NCBI GenBank assembly: GCA_036787955.1
Contig: DAIQOI010000007.1
Span: 1-64,000 of the forward strand
Direction: 5' to 3'
Length of the DNA stretch: 64,000 nt
Source: UBA2336 sp036787955
GTDB taxonomy: Bacteria; Bacteroidota; Bacteroidia; Cytophagales; Cyclobacteriaceae
Part shown: positions 25,964-35,011 of the stretch, piece by piece
Layout of the letters: each line of letters opens with the position of its first letter
How positions within the stretch are numbered: the stretch's first letter is position 1
Position numbers and translations under genes: made by a program
Notes under the pieces: generated by a model
What the model was told of the DNA's origin: nothing
The model's input: the letters and a program-made list of their open reading frames with translations, nothing else
Database searches by the model: none

Positions 25964-26073
25964 ATAAGGATTGACCTGAACAAAACGGTTATTGACTAAC
26001 CCATCTACAAAGTAACCAAAGTCACGGAAGTGCCGGCCTTCATTTCCGTACTTTGCACAAAATTTTACCTAGC

Positions 26074-26442
26074 ATGACCACTAAACTTACCACCGAAGAC
26101 TTTAAGAACAGGGTTTTTAACTATGAAACCGATAAGGAGTGGAACTACAAGGGCACCTTGCCGGCCATCATAGATTTTTATGCCGACTGGTGCGGACCCT
26201 GCCGCATGGTGGCACCCGTGCTGGAAGAACTGGCGAAAGAATACGATGGGAAAATTCATATTTTTAAAGTTGATACCGAAGCCGAACCCGAACTGTCGGC
26301 CGTGTTTGGCATCCGCAGCATCCCCACATTTCTGTTTATCCCTACCAAGGGGCAGCCGGCCATGCAGCCGGGTGCTTTTCCCAAACAGGTTTTCAAACAG
26401 ATTATAGACGACTACCTGTTGGGCGAAAAACAATTTGCCTGA
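26074..26442 (+). CDS. trxA: Thioredoxin
   Basis: 122-residue cytoplasmic thioredoxin. The active site is FYADWCGPCRMVAP near residue 40, and the cis-Pro lies in IRSIPTFLF near 84. There is no signal peptide. ATG 26074 is chosen over a TTG at 26053. The latter lies inside a probable promoter box (TACTTTG 26049-26055). Confidence 0.93.
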   Translation: MTTKLTTEDFKNRVFNYETDKEWNYKGTLPAIIDFYADWCGPCRMVAPVLEELAKEYDGKIHIFKVDTEAEPELSAVFGIRSIPTFLFIPTKGQPAMQPGAFPKQVFKQIIDDYLLGEKQFA

Positions 26443-26600
26443 TAGTCCCTGTTTGCTCTTTATTTCATTTCCGAAAGGATATCGCCCCTTCTTACGGAAA
26501 AACTTTAAAGTATTTGCCACCCACAGGGAGGCCATAGACTGCTTGTTAACCGATACGACTACCAATGATGAACTGTTTGCTTATTAAAAGAACAGAAAAA

Positions 26601-26618
26601 TAAGGCAAGGCAGCCTTA
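26601..26618. promoter_or_regulatory. Candidate operator upstream of the copper genes
   Basis: Perfect dyad TAAGGC-N6-GCCTTA, 63 bp before the copA start codon, in the 240-bp gap 26443-26681. The position suits a metal-responsive regulator site, but no regulator gene is in the window, so the role is inference. I see nothing else in that gap. Confidence 0.35.
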
Positions 26619-26681
26619 AACGAAATCTTTTGCAGGAAAATACTGTTAGTCTATGGAAAAATAATTCAAAACCCCCAGGAA

Positions 26682-28898
26682 TTGAAACAAACCTTCCAGG
26701 TTCTCGATATGAGCTGTGCAGGCTGTGCTGTAAACGTAGAGTCTGCACTAAAGCATGTTCAGGGCGTTAAAAATGCTTCCGTGAACTTTGCAGCCCACAC
26801 CGCCCAGGTAGAATACGATCCTGCTGCCGTAAGCCCCGAAGCACTTCGTCAAGCCGTTCAGTCTATCGGCTACGACCTTATTATCCATACCAACGGTACT
26901 GCAGATGCGCTCACGTTGCAGCAGGAAGCTAAACAAAAATATGTTGCAGAACTGAAAAGCCGCACCATCTGGTCGGCTGCCTTGTCTTTGCCCGTGGTGA
27001 TCATCGGCATGTTCCTGATGAACTGGAAGGGTGGTACCTACCTTTCCATGCTGCTCACCGCACCCGTGGTATTCTATTTCGGCAGGTCATTCTTTATTCA
27101 TGCCTTTAAACAAGCCCGTCACGGCCGGGCCAACATGGACACCTTAGTTGCCCTCTCAACCGGCATCGCATTTCTGTTCAGTGCCTTCAATACCTTTTTC
27201 CCTGATTTCTGGCATGCGCGTGGCCTCCATGCACATGTGTATTACGAAGCGGCAGCCGTAATCATAACCTTCATTACGCTGGGTAAGTTACTCGAAGAGC
27301 GGGCCAAAGCCAAAACCTCATCGGCAATCAAAAAACTTATAGGTCTTCAGCCAAAAACGGTGCGCATTCTTGTTAATGGCGAAGAACATGAAGCCGAAGC
27401 CGCTGAAGTCAAGCCTGGCAATGTTATTATTATAAAACCCGGTGAAAAAATTCCCGTTGACGGAGTTATCCTTGCTGGTCATTCTTATATTGATGAAAGC
27501 ATGCTTACCGGTGAGCCCGTTCCGGTTTTTAAAAAAGAGGGTGACAGGGTATTTGCCGGAACCATCAACCAACAGGGCAGTTTTCAGTTTCAGGCACAAC
27601 AGGTAGGTGCCGAAACGGTACTGTCCCGTATCATACACACCGTACAGGAAGCCCAGGGCAGCAAGGCGCCTGTCCAGAAACTGGCCGATAAACTGGCCGG
27701 CATATTTGTGCCGGTAGTTATGGGAGTGGCTCTGCTCACCTTTACGGTATGGATGATAGCCGGTGGCGAAGAGGCACTCAGTCATGCACTTGTAACAGCA
27801 ATATCCGTGTTGGTTATTGCCTGCCCCTGTGCTCTTGGGCTGGCCACACCTACGGCCATTATGGTTGGCATTGGTAAAGGTGCCGAGCACAACATCCTGA
27901 TAAAAGATGCCGAAAGCCTGGAACGCGCCCACCGGGTAAATGCTGTGGTATTCGACAAAACCGGTACACTTACCAAAGGCAAACCCGAAGTAATTGATCT
28001 GGCCTGGCTGGAAGGATTAGATGATACGGAAAAACTGGCAGGAATACTGTATGCACTCGAAAGCAAATCAGAACACCCGCTGGCACAGGCTGTGATAACC
28101 TATTTCAACAAGCTATCCGTTACACCCGCGGACGTTACCGATTTTGAAAACATCCCCGGCAAGGGTATTCGTGGTAAATCCGGACAGCATATTTATGTGG
28201 CCGGTAACGACCAGCTGCTGGCCGAAACAGGCAGCATGAATTGTGCACATTTGGAAGCACAAAGCCGGCAATGGCGAGCCCAAGGTTATTCCGTGATTTG
28301 GTTTGCCGACAGCCGGAAGGTGCTGGCAGCTATTGCCATAGCCGATGAAATACGGGAATCAGCTTATGAGGCAGTGAGCCATCTGAGGCAACTCGGCAAA
28401 GAGGTTTACCTGCTGACTGGCGATACTGAACAAACAGCGCAATCGGTAGCTGCCCGGATAGGGATAACACATTACCAGGCATCGGCCCTGCCGCAGGACA
28501 AAACCAATTTTATCCGCAAGCTAAAAGAAAAGGGTTATACCGTAGCCATGGTAGGCGATGGCATTAACGATGCCCCTGCCCTTGCCACCGCCGATGTGAG
28601 TATAGCCATGGGCAAAGGAACAGATATAGCGCTGGAAACTGCATCCGTTACACTGCTCACGTCCGATTTGCGGTATGTGGCCAAAGCACTGCGTTTATCT
28701 TTGCTCACCATGGCTACCCTTCGGCAAAATCTTTTCTGGGCATTTATTTACAACATCATCGGCATACCCGTGGCGGCAGGCGTGCTCTATCCGGTTAATG
28801 GCTTTCTGCTCAATCCCATGGTTGCCGGTGCAGCCATGGCGCTGAGTTCAGTAAGTGTGGTAAGCAACAGCTTACGGTTAAAAATCAAAAAATTATAG
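26682..28898 (+). CDS. copA: Copper-exporting P1B-type ATPase
   Basis: 738-residue inner-membrane ATPase that pumps Cu+ out of the cytoplasm. One HMA domain (residues 1-70) carries MSCAGC. Eight hydrophobic helices follow in the P1B arrangement, with the TGEP actuator loop near 275, the metal-site CPC near 381, DKTGT (phosphorylated Asp 425), the SEHPLA motif of the nucleotide domain, and GDGIND near 629. The start is TTG at 26682 (MKQTFQVLDMSC); no in-frame ATG precedes the HMA domain. Four bases separate it from the HMA chaperone. Confidence 0.94.
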   Translation: MKQTFQVLDMSCAGCAVNVESALKHVQGVKNASVNFAAHTAQVEYDPAAVSPEALRQAVQSIGYDLIIHTNGTADALTLQQEAKQKYVAELKSRTIWSAALSLPVVIIGMFLMNWKGGTYLSMLLTAPVVFYFGRSFFIHAFKQARHGRANMDTLVALSTGIAFLFSAFNTFFPDFWHARGLHAHVYYEAAAVIITFITLGKLLEERAKAKTSSAIKKLIGLQPKTVRILVNGEEHEAEAAEVKPGNVIIIKPGEKIPVDGVILAGHSYIDESMLTGEPVPVFKKEGDRVFAGTINQQGSFQFQAQQVGAETVLSRIIHTVQEAQGSKAPVQKLADKLAGIFVPVVMGVALLTFTVWMIAGGEEALSHALVTAISVLVIACPCALGLATPTAIMVGIGKGAEHNILIKDAESLERAHRVNAVVFDKTGTLTKGKPEVIDLAWLEGLDDTEKLAGILYALESKSEHPLAQAVITYFNKLSVTPADVTDFENIPGKGIRGKSGQHIYVAGNDQLLAETGSMNCAHLEAQSRQWRAQGYSVIWFADSRKVLAAIAIADEIRESAYEAVSHLRQLGKEVYLLTGDTEQTAQSVAARIGITHYQASALPQDKTNFIRKLKEKGYTVAMVGDGINDAPALATADVSIAMGKGTDIALETASVTLLTSDLRYVAKALRLSLLTMATLRQNLFWAFIYNIIGIPVAAGVLYPVNGFLLNPMVAGAAMALSSVSVVSNSLRLKIKKL

Positions 28899-28902
28899 CA
28901 CC

Positions 28903-29109
28903 ATGAAAAAGTTGCAATTCAAAACCAATCTGAAATGTTCCGGCTGCATAGCCGCTGTCAAACCTGTTCTGGATGCAAAGGCCGGTGAGGGCAAATGGCA
29001 GGTGGATTTGTCTGACCCGCAGCGCCTGCTTACCATTGAAGCGGATATAGATGCAGATACCCTCATCGCATCACTGGCCAAAGTCGGATATAAGGCCGAG
29101 CAAGTGTAG
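28903..29109 (+). CDS. HMA-domain copper chaperone
   Basis: 68-residue cytosolic heavy-metal-associated domain with the metal motif KCSGC near residue 12 and the closing LAKVGYKAE strand. It starts 4 nt after copA and is surely cotranscribed, so it probably delivers copper to CopA, as CopZ does. The first Cys is preceded by Lys rather than the usual Met-x, a common variant in Bacteroidota. Confidence 0.85.
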   Translation: MKKLQFKTNLKCSGCIAAVKPVLDAKAGEGKWQVDLSDPQRLLTIEADIDADTLIASLAKVGYKAEQV

Positions 29110-29259
29110 CCATCAGACCTCATCACGTGCGTGGTTATGCAGCACCCAATTGCAGATTGTATCCTTTTCATGGCCAACCGGGGCGGCCATTGCCATTCAA
29201 ACCTGGTGCCTAAACAGTTTCCCTGCGTGAAGGCAGTAACTATTTTGGTCTAAATTCCG

Positions 29260-29267
29260 TACCTTTG
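29260..29267 (+). promoter_or_regulatory. -7 box TACCTTTG upstream of the HYC_CC_PP gene
   Basis: Exact TAnnTTTG match ending 8 nt before the ATG at 29276, so the transcript would be nearly leaderless. It suggests a second promoter inside the copper block. Confidence 0.55.
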
Positions 29268-29275
29268 CATACCGC

Positions 29276-29683
29276 ATGCGGCATTTCCGCACCATATTGT
29301 CCGTATTTCTTGCTGTGCTGGTGCTGGCAGCCTCCAGCAGTTTTTATGTAGGCATTCACCTGTGCCGGGGTAAGGTAAAAGCCATTACCCTGCTGAATGA
29401 GGCCGATGGCTGCGGACACCAGTCATTGCCGCCCTGCCACCACAGGGCAATGGACCAATGCTGCGACAACGAACAGATTGAACACGAAGCATCTGTTTTG
29501 CAACTTGCGCAGTCGGCTGTAACCATCAGCCCCGCATTTTATTTCATTACCCAAATCACCGTAGCTGATTTCTTTCAACTTCCGCAAATAAGGAGTGCGG
29601 TTCGTACGCCTGTCATGTTCGGGCATCCGCCAACATCTACCGGACGCTATATTCTTTCTTTCATTCACATCCTGCGAATCTGA
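29276..29683 (+). CDS. HYC_CC_PP family small exported protein
   Basis: 135 residues with a signal peptide (TILSVFLAVLVLAASSSFYVG). The family pattern is visible: IHLC (for HYC), a Cys/His cluster DGCG...PPCHH...DQCCDN, and a late HPPTSTGRY. The cluster of Cys and His suggests metal binding in the envelope. These genes regularly sit beside metal-efflux operons, as here between the copper ATPase and the RND pump. Function is not established. Confidence 0.75.
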   Translation: MRHFRTILSVFLAVLVLAASSSFYVGIHLCRGKVKAITLLNEADGCGHQSLPPCHHRAMDQCCDNEQIEHEASVLQLAQSAVTISPAFYFITQITVADFFQLPQIRSAVRTPVMFGHPPTSTGRYILSFIHILRI

Positions 29684-29757
29684 TTCTCTCCGGTTTTCAT
29701 TTTGCCTGAACGGCTGTTTTGTTTTCTTTTTCATCACACTTAAACCGGACACATATA

Positions 29758-32700
29758 ATGATCAACCGCATTATCAAATTCTTTCTGGAGCAAAAACTGG
29801 TAACCGTACTGGCGCTGCTGGTGTTGGTTGCCGGTGGAATAATTACTGCGCCATTCGACTGGCACGTACCATTTCTGCCGCGCAACCCTGTACCCGTTGA
29901 TGCCATTCCCGATATAGGCGAAAACCAGCAAATTGTCTTTACCGAATGGATGGGCCGGTCTCCGCAGGATGTGGAAAACCAGGTTACCTACCCGCTCACC
30001 ACCGCCCTGCTGGGCATGCCGGGTGTAAAAACCATCCGCAGTTCCTCTATGTTCGGATTCTCATCCATCTACGTAGTTTTTGAGGATGAGGTGGATTTCT
30101 ACTGGGCACGATCCCGCTTGCTGGAAAAGCTGAACGCACTGTCTCCCGGCCTGCTGCCTGAGAACGTACAACCACGACTGGGTCCGGACGCTACCGCACT
30201 CGGACAGGTGTTTTGGTACACACTCGAAGCCAGGGACGAAAAGGGCAACCCAACAGGTGGCTGGGACCTGCACGAATTACGCAGTGTACAGGATTTTTAC
30301 GTGCGCTATGCCCTGAGCAGCGTACCCGGTGTGGCTGAAGTCGCTGCCATTGGTGGTTACATCAAAGAATATCAGGTAGACCTCAACCCCACGGCTATGA
30401 AGGCCTGGAATATTTCCATGATGGAGGTGATGCAGGCGCTGCGCAACAACAACCGTGAAACAGGCGCCAACACCATCGAAATCAATCAGGTAGAATATTT
30501 TATCCGCGGCCTGGGCTACATTAAAAGTATTGCTGATATCGAAGAAGCCGTAGTGCGCGCAACCGGAAATGTGCCGGTGCGCATAAAAGATATAGCCCAC
30601 GTAACCATGGGCCCTGCCGACCGCACCATGCGCGGTATACTGGATAAAAACGGCACCGAAGCCGTGGGCGGAGTGGTTATTGCACGCTATGGCAGCAACC
30701 CGATGGCTGTGATTAAGGAAGTGAAAAAGAAGATCGAAGAAATCGCACCCGGCCTGCCGGCAAAAAAACTTGATGATGGTACGCTTGCAAAAGTTACCAT
30801 TGTTCCGTTTTACGACCGCACTACGCTCATTCAGGAAACACTGGGTACGTTGTATGATGCGCTGTCGCTCCAGATCCTCATCACCATCATTGTAATTATT
30901 GTGATGGTGTTTAACCTGCGCACTTCGTTGCTCATTTCAGCCCTGCTACCCTTTGGTGTATTGATTTGTTTCATTTTCATGAAATACTTTCAGGTAGATG
31001 CCAACATCGTAGCGCTTTCGGGCATAGCTATTGCTATCGGTACCATGGTAGATCTGGGTATTATCCTCAGCGAAAATTTTCTGCAGCATCTCAAACAGGC
31101 ACCTGCCGGCCAGTCGCTCATAACTACGGTTTACAAATCGGCAGCCGAAGTATCATCGGCTATCATCACAGCCGTATCTACCACGATCATCAGCTTCCTT
31201 CCGGTGTTCACGCTGGAAGCGGCCGAAGGAAAGCTGTTTGGCCCGTTGGCATGGACCAAAACCTTTGCACTCATCGCAGCACTGCTGTTCGCGCTGTTGT
31301 TCATGCCGGCCTTTCTCCACTGGACCTTTGCATGGAAAATTTCCCAAAAAAAGGTGCGCTTGTTCAGCAATTATCTGATGTTGATTGCAGGTGCAGTTGT
31401 CATGTTCTTTTTATTGCCCTGGGCAGGAACAGCGCTTGTCTTATTTGCTGTAAATAACCTGTTAAGTCATTACTATCCTGAAACATTTTCAAAACACCAT
31501 GAAAAAACAACCATCATCATAGCTACCCTTGTGGTAACGTGGCTGCTTGGCACCTACTGGCTGCCGCTGGGCGCGGGCAACAGCAGATTTACCAATTTCA
31601 TGTTTACAGCCTTCATTATTCTATTCATTCTCGGAGGGTTCTATGCTTTCATGCGCGCTTATCCAAGGTTATTGCAGTGGTGCCTGAGTAATAAAGGCAA
31701 GTTTCTTCTGATACCCACTGTTATTGTGTTTTTCGGACTGGTCATTTGGTTGGGATTTAGTCGTGTATTTTCATTTGCTGAAAAAGGTGCCGACCTTATC
31801 GGATGGAATATCCGAACCACTACACTATGGAGTACACTTACACACACCTTCCCCGGCATGGGCAAGGAATTTATGCCATCGCTGGATGAAGGCGCTTTCC
31901 TGCTCATGCCTACTTCTATGCCGCATTCAGGTGTGGAATTCAACAAACAGATAGTGCAGCAGCTCGACCGCCTGGCTAAAGCCGTGCCCGAAGTAGAAAT
32001 GGTGGTGGGTAAGGCCGGTCGTGCAGAAACTGCCATTGATCCTGCGCCAATGTCGATGTTTGAAAACATCATTTTATATAAGCCCGAGTACATAACAGAC
32101 GAACAGGGACGGAAAAAACGCTTTAAAACCGATAACAACGGAAACTTCATGCGCGATGAGCAGGGGCAGTTGATCGAAGACAGCAACGGAGAATATTTCA
32201 GGCAATGGCGGGATCATATCCGTTCGCCTCAGGACATCTGGAATGAAATTGTGAAAGCCACCCGGTTGCCGGGCATCACTTCTGCGCCCAAGCTGCAGCC
32301 CATTGAAACACGGTTGGTGATGCTGCAAACCGGTATGCGCGCTCCCATGGGAGTAAAGGTGTACGGCCCCGACCTTGCAACCATTGAAGCCTTTAGTCTG
32401 GAACTGGAAAAGTACCTGAAAGAGGTACCATCGGTAAAAGCCGAGGCAGTGTATGCCGATCGTTCGTTGGGCAAACCCTATCTGGAAATTGTACCAAACC
32501 GCAAAGCCCTGGCGCGTTATGGCCTGAGCATTGCCGATGTGCATGAATATATTGAGGCAGCACTGGGTGGCATGTCGCTTACTACCACCGTAGAAGGAAG
32601 GGAAAGATACAGTGTACGAACACGCTACGCCCGCGAATGGCGCGATAACCCGGAAGTCTTAAACAGAGTATTCATATCAACACCTTCAGGCGCCCAGGTT

Positions 32701-33528
32701 CCGCTTCAGGAAATTGCCGCTATCAGCTACCGCCCCGGCCCGATGATGATACGCGGGGAAGATTCTTTTATGGTGGGCTATATCATGCTCGACAAAAAAG
32801 ACGGTTACGCCGAAGTAGCCGTTGTAGAAGAAGCACAGCGCTACCTGAATCATAAAATTGCTACCGGCGAACTGGTGGTTCCTTCAGGGGTGAGTTTTAA
32901 ATTTTCCGGCAGTTATGAAAACCAGGTGCGCGCTGAACAGCGCCTGGCTTTTATCATTCCGTTCTCGCTCATCGTCATCTTTCTTATTCTTTACTTCCAG
33001 TTCCGGTCAGTGAGCACAACATTCTTCATCTTTTCAGCTATTGCACTGGCCTTATCGGGTGGCTTTGTGATGTTATGGCTTTACGGGCAAGACTGGTTTA
33101 TGAACTTCAGCCTGGCAGGCGTCAACATGCGCGACTTGTTCCACATGCACCCTTACAACCTCAGCGTAGCTGTGTGGGTAGGCTTCATCGCCCTGTTTGG
33201 CATAGCCACCGATGACGGTGTAGTGATGGGCACCTACCTGATGCAAAGTTTCAATAACAACCAGCCGCAAACCATAAGCGAAGTACGGCAGGCGGTGCTG
33301 GAAGCCGGCTTGCGCAGATTGCGCCCCTGCCTGATGACCACAGCAACCACCCTTATTGCGCTGCTGCCCGTGCTTACCTCTTCGGGCCGAGGATCGGACA
33401 TTATGATTCCCATGTCCATTCCGGCTTTTGGCGGCATGAGCATAGCGCTTATCAGCCTTTTTGTGGTGCCCGTATTGTACGCCTGGAAAGAAGAGCGGAG
33501 AGTTTCGCAATCGCAAAATACACATTGA
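29758..33528 (+). CDS. cusA: CusA/CzcA family heavy-metal RND efflux pump
   Basis: 1,256-residue inner-membrane proton-driven pump. DAIPDI and the N-terminal porter motifs are present; a proton-relay region lies in IAIGTMVDLGIILSE near residue 430, and GKEFMPSLDEGAFL near 700 marks the second periplasmic half. It is about 200 residues longer than E. coli CusA. The extra length is mainly about 115 residues with roughly three added helices near 530-690, plus a charged insertion near 780. The start ATG 29758 follows 74 nt after the HYC_CC_PP gene. Confidence 0.93.
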   Translation: MINRIIKFFLEQKLVTVLALLVLVAGGIITAPFDWHVPFLPRNPVPVDAIPDIGENQQIVFTEWMGRSPQDVENQVTYPLTTALLGMPGVKTIRSSSMFGFSSIYVVFEDEVDFYWARSRLLEKLNALSPGLLPENVQPRLGPDATALGQVFWYTLEARDEKGNPTGGWDLHELRSVQDFYVRYALSSVPGVAEVAAIGGYIKEYQVDLNPTAMKAWNISMMEVMQALRNNNRETGANTIEINQVEYFIRGLGYIKSIADIEEAVVRATGNVPVRIKDIAHVTMGPADRTMRGILDKNGTEAVGGVVIARYGSNPMAVIKEVKKKIEEIAPGLPAKKLDDGTLAKVTIVPFYDRTTLIQETLGTLYDALSLQILITIIVIIVMVFNLRTSLLISALLPFGVLICFIFMKYFQVDANIVALSGIAIAIGTMVDLGIILSENFLQHLKQAPAGQSLITTVYKSAAEVSSAIITAVSTTIISFLPVFTLEAAEGKLFGPLAWTKTFALIAALLFALLFMPAFLHWTFAWKISQKKVRLFSNYLMLIAGAVVMFFLLPWAGTALVLFAVNNLLSHYYPETFSKHHEKTTIIIATLVVTWLLGTYWLPLGAGNSRFTNFMFTAFIILFILGGFYAFMRAYPRLLQWCLSNKGKFLLIPTVIVFFGLVIWLGFSRVFSFAEKGADLIGWNIRTTTLWSTLTHTFPGMGKEFMPSLDEGAFLLMPTSMPHSGVEFNKQIVQQLDRLAKAVPEVEMVVGKAGRAETAIDPAPMSMFENIILYKPEYITDEQGRKKRFKTDNNGNFMRDEQGQLIEDSNGEYFRQWRDHIRSPQDIWNEIVKATRLPGITSAPKLQPIETRLVMLQTGMRAPMGVKVYGPDLATIEAFSLELEKYLKEVPSVKAEAVYADRSLGKPYLEIVPNRKALARYGLSIADVHEYIEAALGGMSLTTTVEGRERYSVRTRYAREWRDNPEVLNRVFISTPSGAQVPLQEIAAISYRPGPMMIRGEDSFMVGYIMLDKKDGYAEVAVVEEAQRYLNHKIATGELVVPSGVSFKFSGSYENQVRAEQRLAFIIPFSLIVIFLILYFQFRSVSTTFFIFSAIALALSGGFVMLWLYGQDWFMNFSLAGVNMRDLFHMHPYNLSVAVWVGFIALFGIATDDGVVMGTYLMQSFNNNQPQTISEVRQAVLEAGLRRLRPCLMTTATTLIALLPVLTSSGRGSDIMIPMSIPAFGGMSIALISLFVVPVLYAWKEERRVSQSQNTH

Positions 33529-33564
33529 ATAGCAACACCACCATACCAACATAACCGTACCGAT

Positions 33565-34998
33565 ATGACTATCCGAAAATTGCTTGTAAGTATCTCTGTA
33601 ACGATGGTACTGGCTACGACACCCTTACCGCAGCGCATTGTTTATGCCCAAACCCTGAATGATTACCTGAGCATGGCCGCTGCCAACAACCCTATGTTGC
33701 AGGCGCGATACCAGGAATATCTGGCTGCTCTGGAAAAAATACCACAGGCACGGGCCCTGCCCGATCCGGAGCTCACAATAAATACCTTTGTGTCGCACAA
33801 CGGGTTATATATGGATCGTTTCATGGGGCAACAGCTCTCTGAGATATCGCTTATGCAGATGCTGCCCTGGTCAGGGTTGCGACAGGCTGCCCAGCATGAA
33901 GCAACCTATATGTCGCAGATGAAACTGGAAGCATACATTGAAGCACGAAACAATCTTTTTCATGAGGTGCGCACCCTGTGGTACCAGTTGTATGAAAATG
34001 ATCGTCAGCTGAAACTGCTGGAGGAAGAACGGCTTATTCTACTGGCTTTTGAAAAACTGGCCTTTACGCGGTACAAAGCCAGCGCTGGTACTGCCGCTCA
34101 GCCATCGGCCACGGGACGTATGAAAGAAAGCACCGGACCCTCTTTACCTGCAGGGGGTATGAACATGGGTAACACTTCCACAGGCACCATGGCTGAGGCA
34201 CCGGCCGAAAACATGATCAGCATGCAGCCATCTGCCGGATCGTTGGCTGACGTGCTGCGCATACAGCTGCAAATCAAAGAGCTGGACGCGCAAGCCGCCA
34301 GGTTGAAAAACAAGCATCAACAACTCACTGCGCGCTTTGTAAATCTGCTGAATACCGATTTGCAGGAATCCCTTGTTCTTGCCGATACCCTAACCGAACC
34401 AGTTCTGCCGGCCAGTATCCAGATGATGCGCGATTCACTTATCGGCAGGCATCCGATGATAAAAATGAACCGCCTGGAAGAACAGGTGCGTTCCACCCAG
34501 ATTCGCATGAACCAGCTGATGGGACGCCCCATGATTGGCGTAGGCCTGGCGTACATGATTTTCCGGCCCCGTATGGATGAAGCGCTAAATATGCCCATGG
34601 GTGGAGAGAATATGTTTATGCCCATGGTTACGCTTTCCCTGCCCGTGTACCGGAAAAAATATCAATCCCTGAAAAATGAAGCTACCCTGCTGCAATCGGC
34701 TGCCGGAAGCACTGTTGCTGCAACACAGCTTAACCTTGAAAATGAATTAGAGCAACTGATCAACGCCTGGGAAGATAATAAACAGACACTGCAGTTGCTC
34801 AATGACCAAATCGCACTTACACAACACATGCTGCGGCTGCTTACCACCGCCTATGAAACCGGTACGGGCAAAATTGAAGACCTGTTGTTGCAGCGTCAGG
34901 CCCTGCTCAATTATAAAAAGGAACGATTAAGCACCCTGACCAATCAGCACATTCTGGTTTCTGCATTTTATAACCTGACAAACTTTACAACAAACTAA
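33565..34998 (+). CDS. TolC/CusC-like outer-membrane efflux protein with Met-rich segments
   Basis: 477 residues with a signal peptide ending near VYAQ. The two coiled-coil TolC repeats are recognisable (AAANNPMLQARYQEYLAALE near residue 34; LIGRHPMIKMNRLEEQV near 293). No lipobox is seen. Two Met-rich stretches stand out: residues about 190-225, inserted between helices with several Met-x-Met and Met-Gly repeats, and about 320-360 (MGRPM, RPRMDEALNMPMGGENMFMPM). Such Met clusters typify periplasmic Cu+ binding. 36 nt follow cusA. Confidence 0.9.
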   Translation: MTIRKLLVSISVTMVLATTPLPQRIVYAQTLNDYLSMAAANNPMLQARYQEYLAALEKIPQARALPDPELTINTFVSHNGLYMDRFMGQQLSEISLMQMLPWSGLRQAAQHEATYMSQMKLEAYIEARNNLFHEVRTLWYQLYENDRQLKLLEEERLILLAFEKLAFTRYKASAGTAAQPSATGRMKESTGPSLPAGGMNMGNTSTGTMAEAPAENMISMQPSAGSLADVLRIQLQIKELDAQAARLKNKHQQLTARFVNLLNTDLQESLVLADTLTEPVLPASIQMMRDSLIGRHPMIKMNRLEEQVRSTQIRMNQLMGRPMIGVGLAYMIFRPRMDEALNMPMGGENMFMPMVTLSLPVYRKKYQSLKNEATLLQSAAGSTVAATQLNLENELEQLINAWEDNKQTLQLLNDQIALTQHMLRLLTTAYETGTGKIEDLLLQRQALLNYKKERLSTLTNQHILVSAFYNLTNFTTN

Positions 34999-35011
34999 CC
35001 TGCTATCAACC

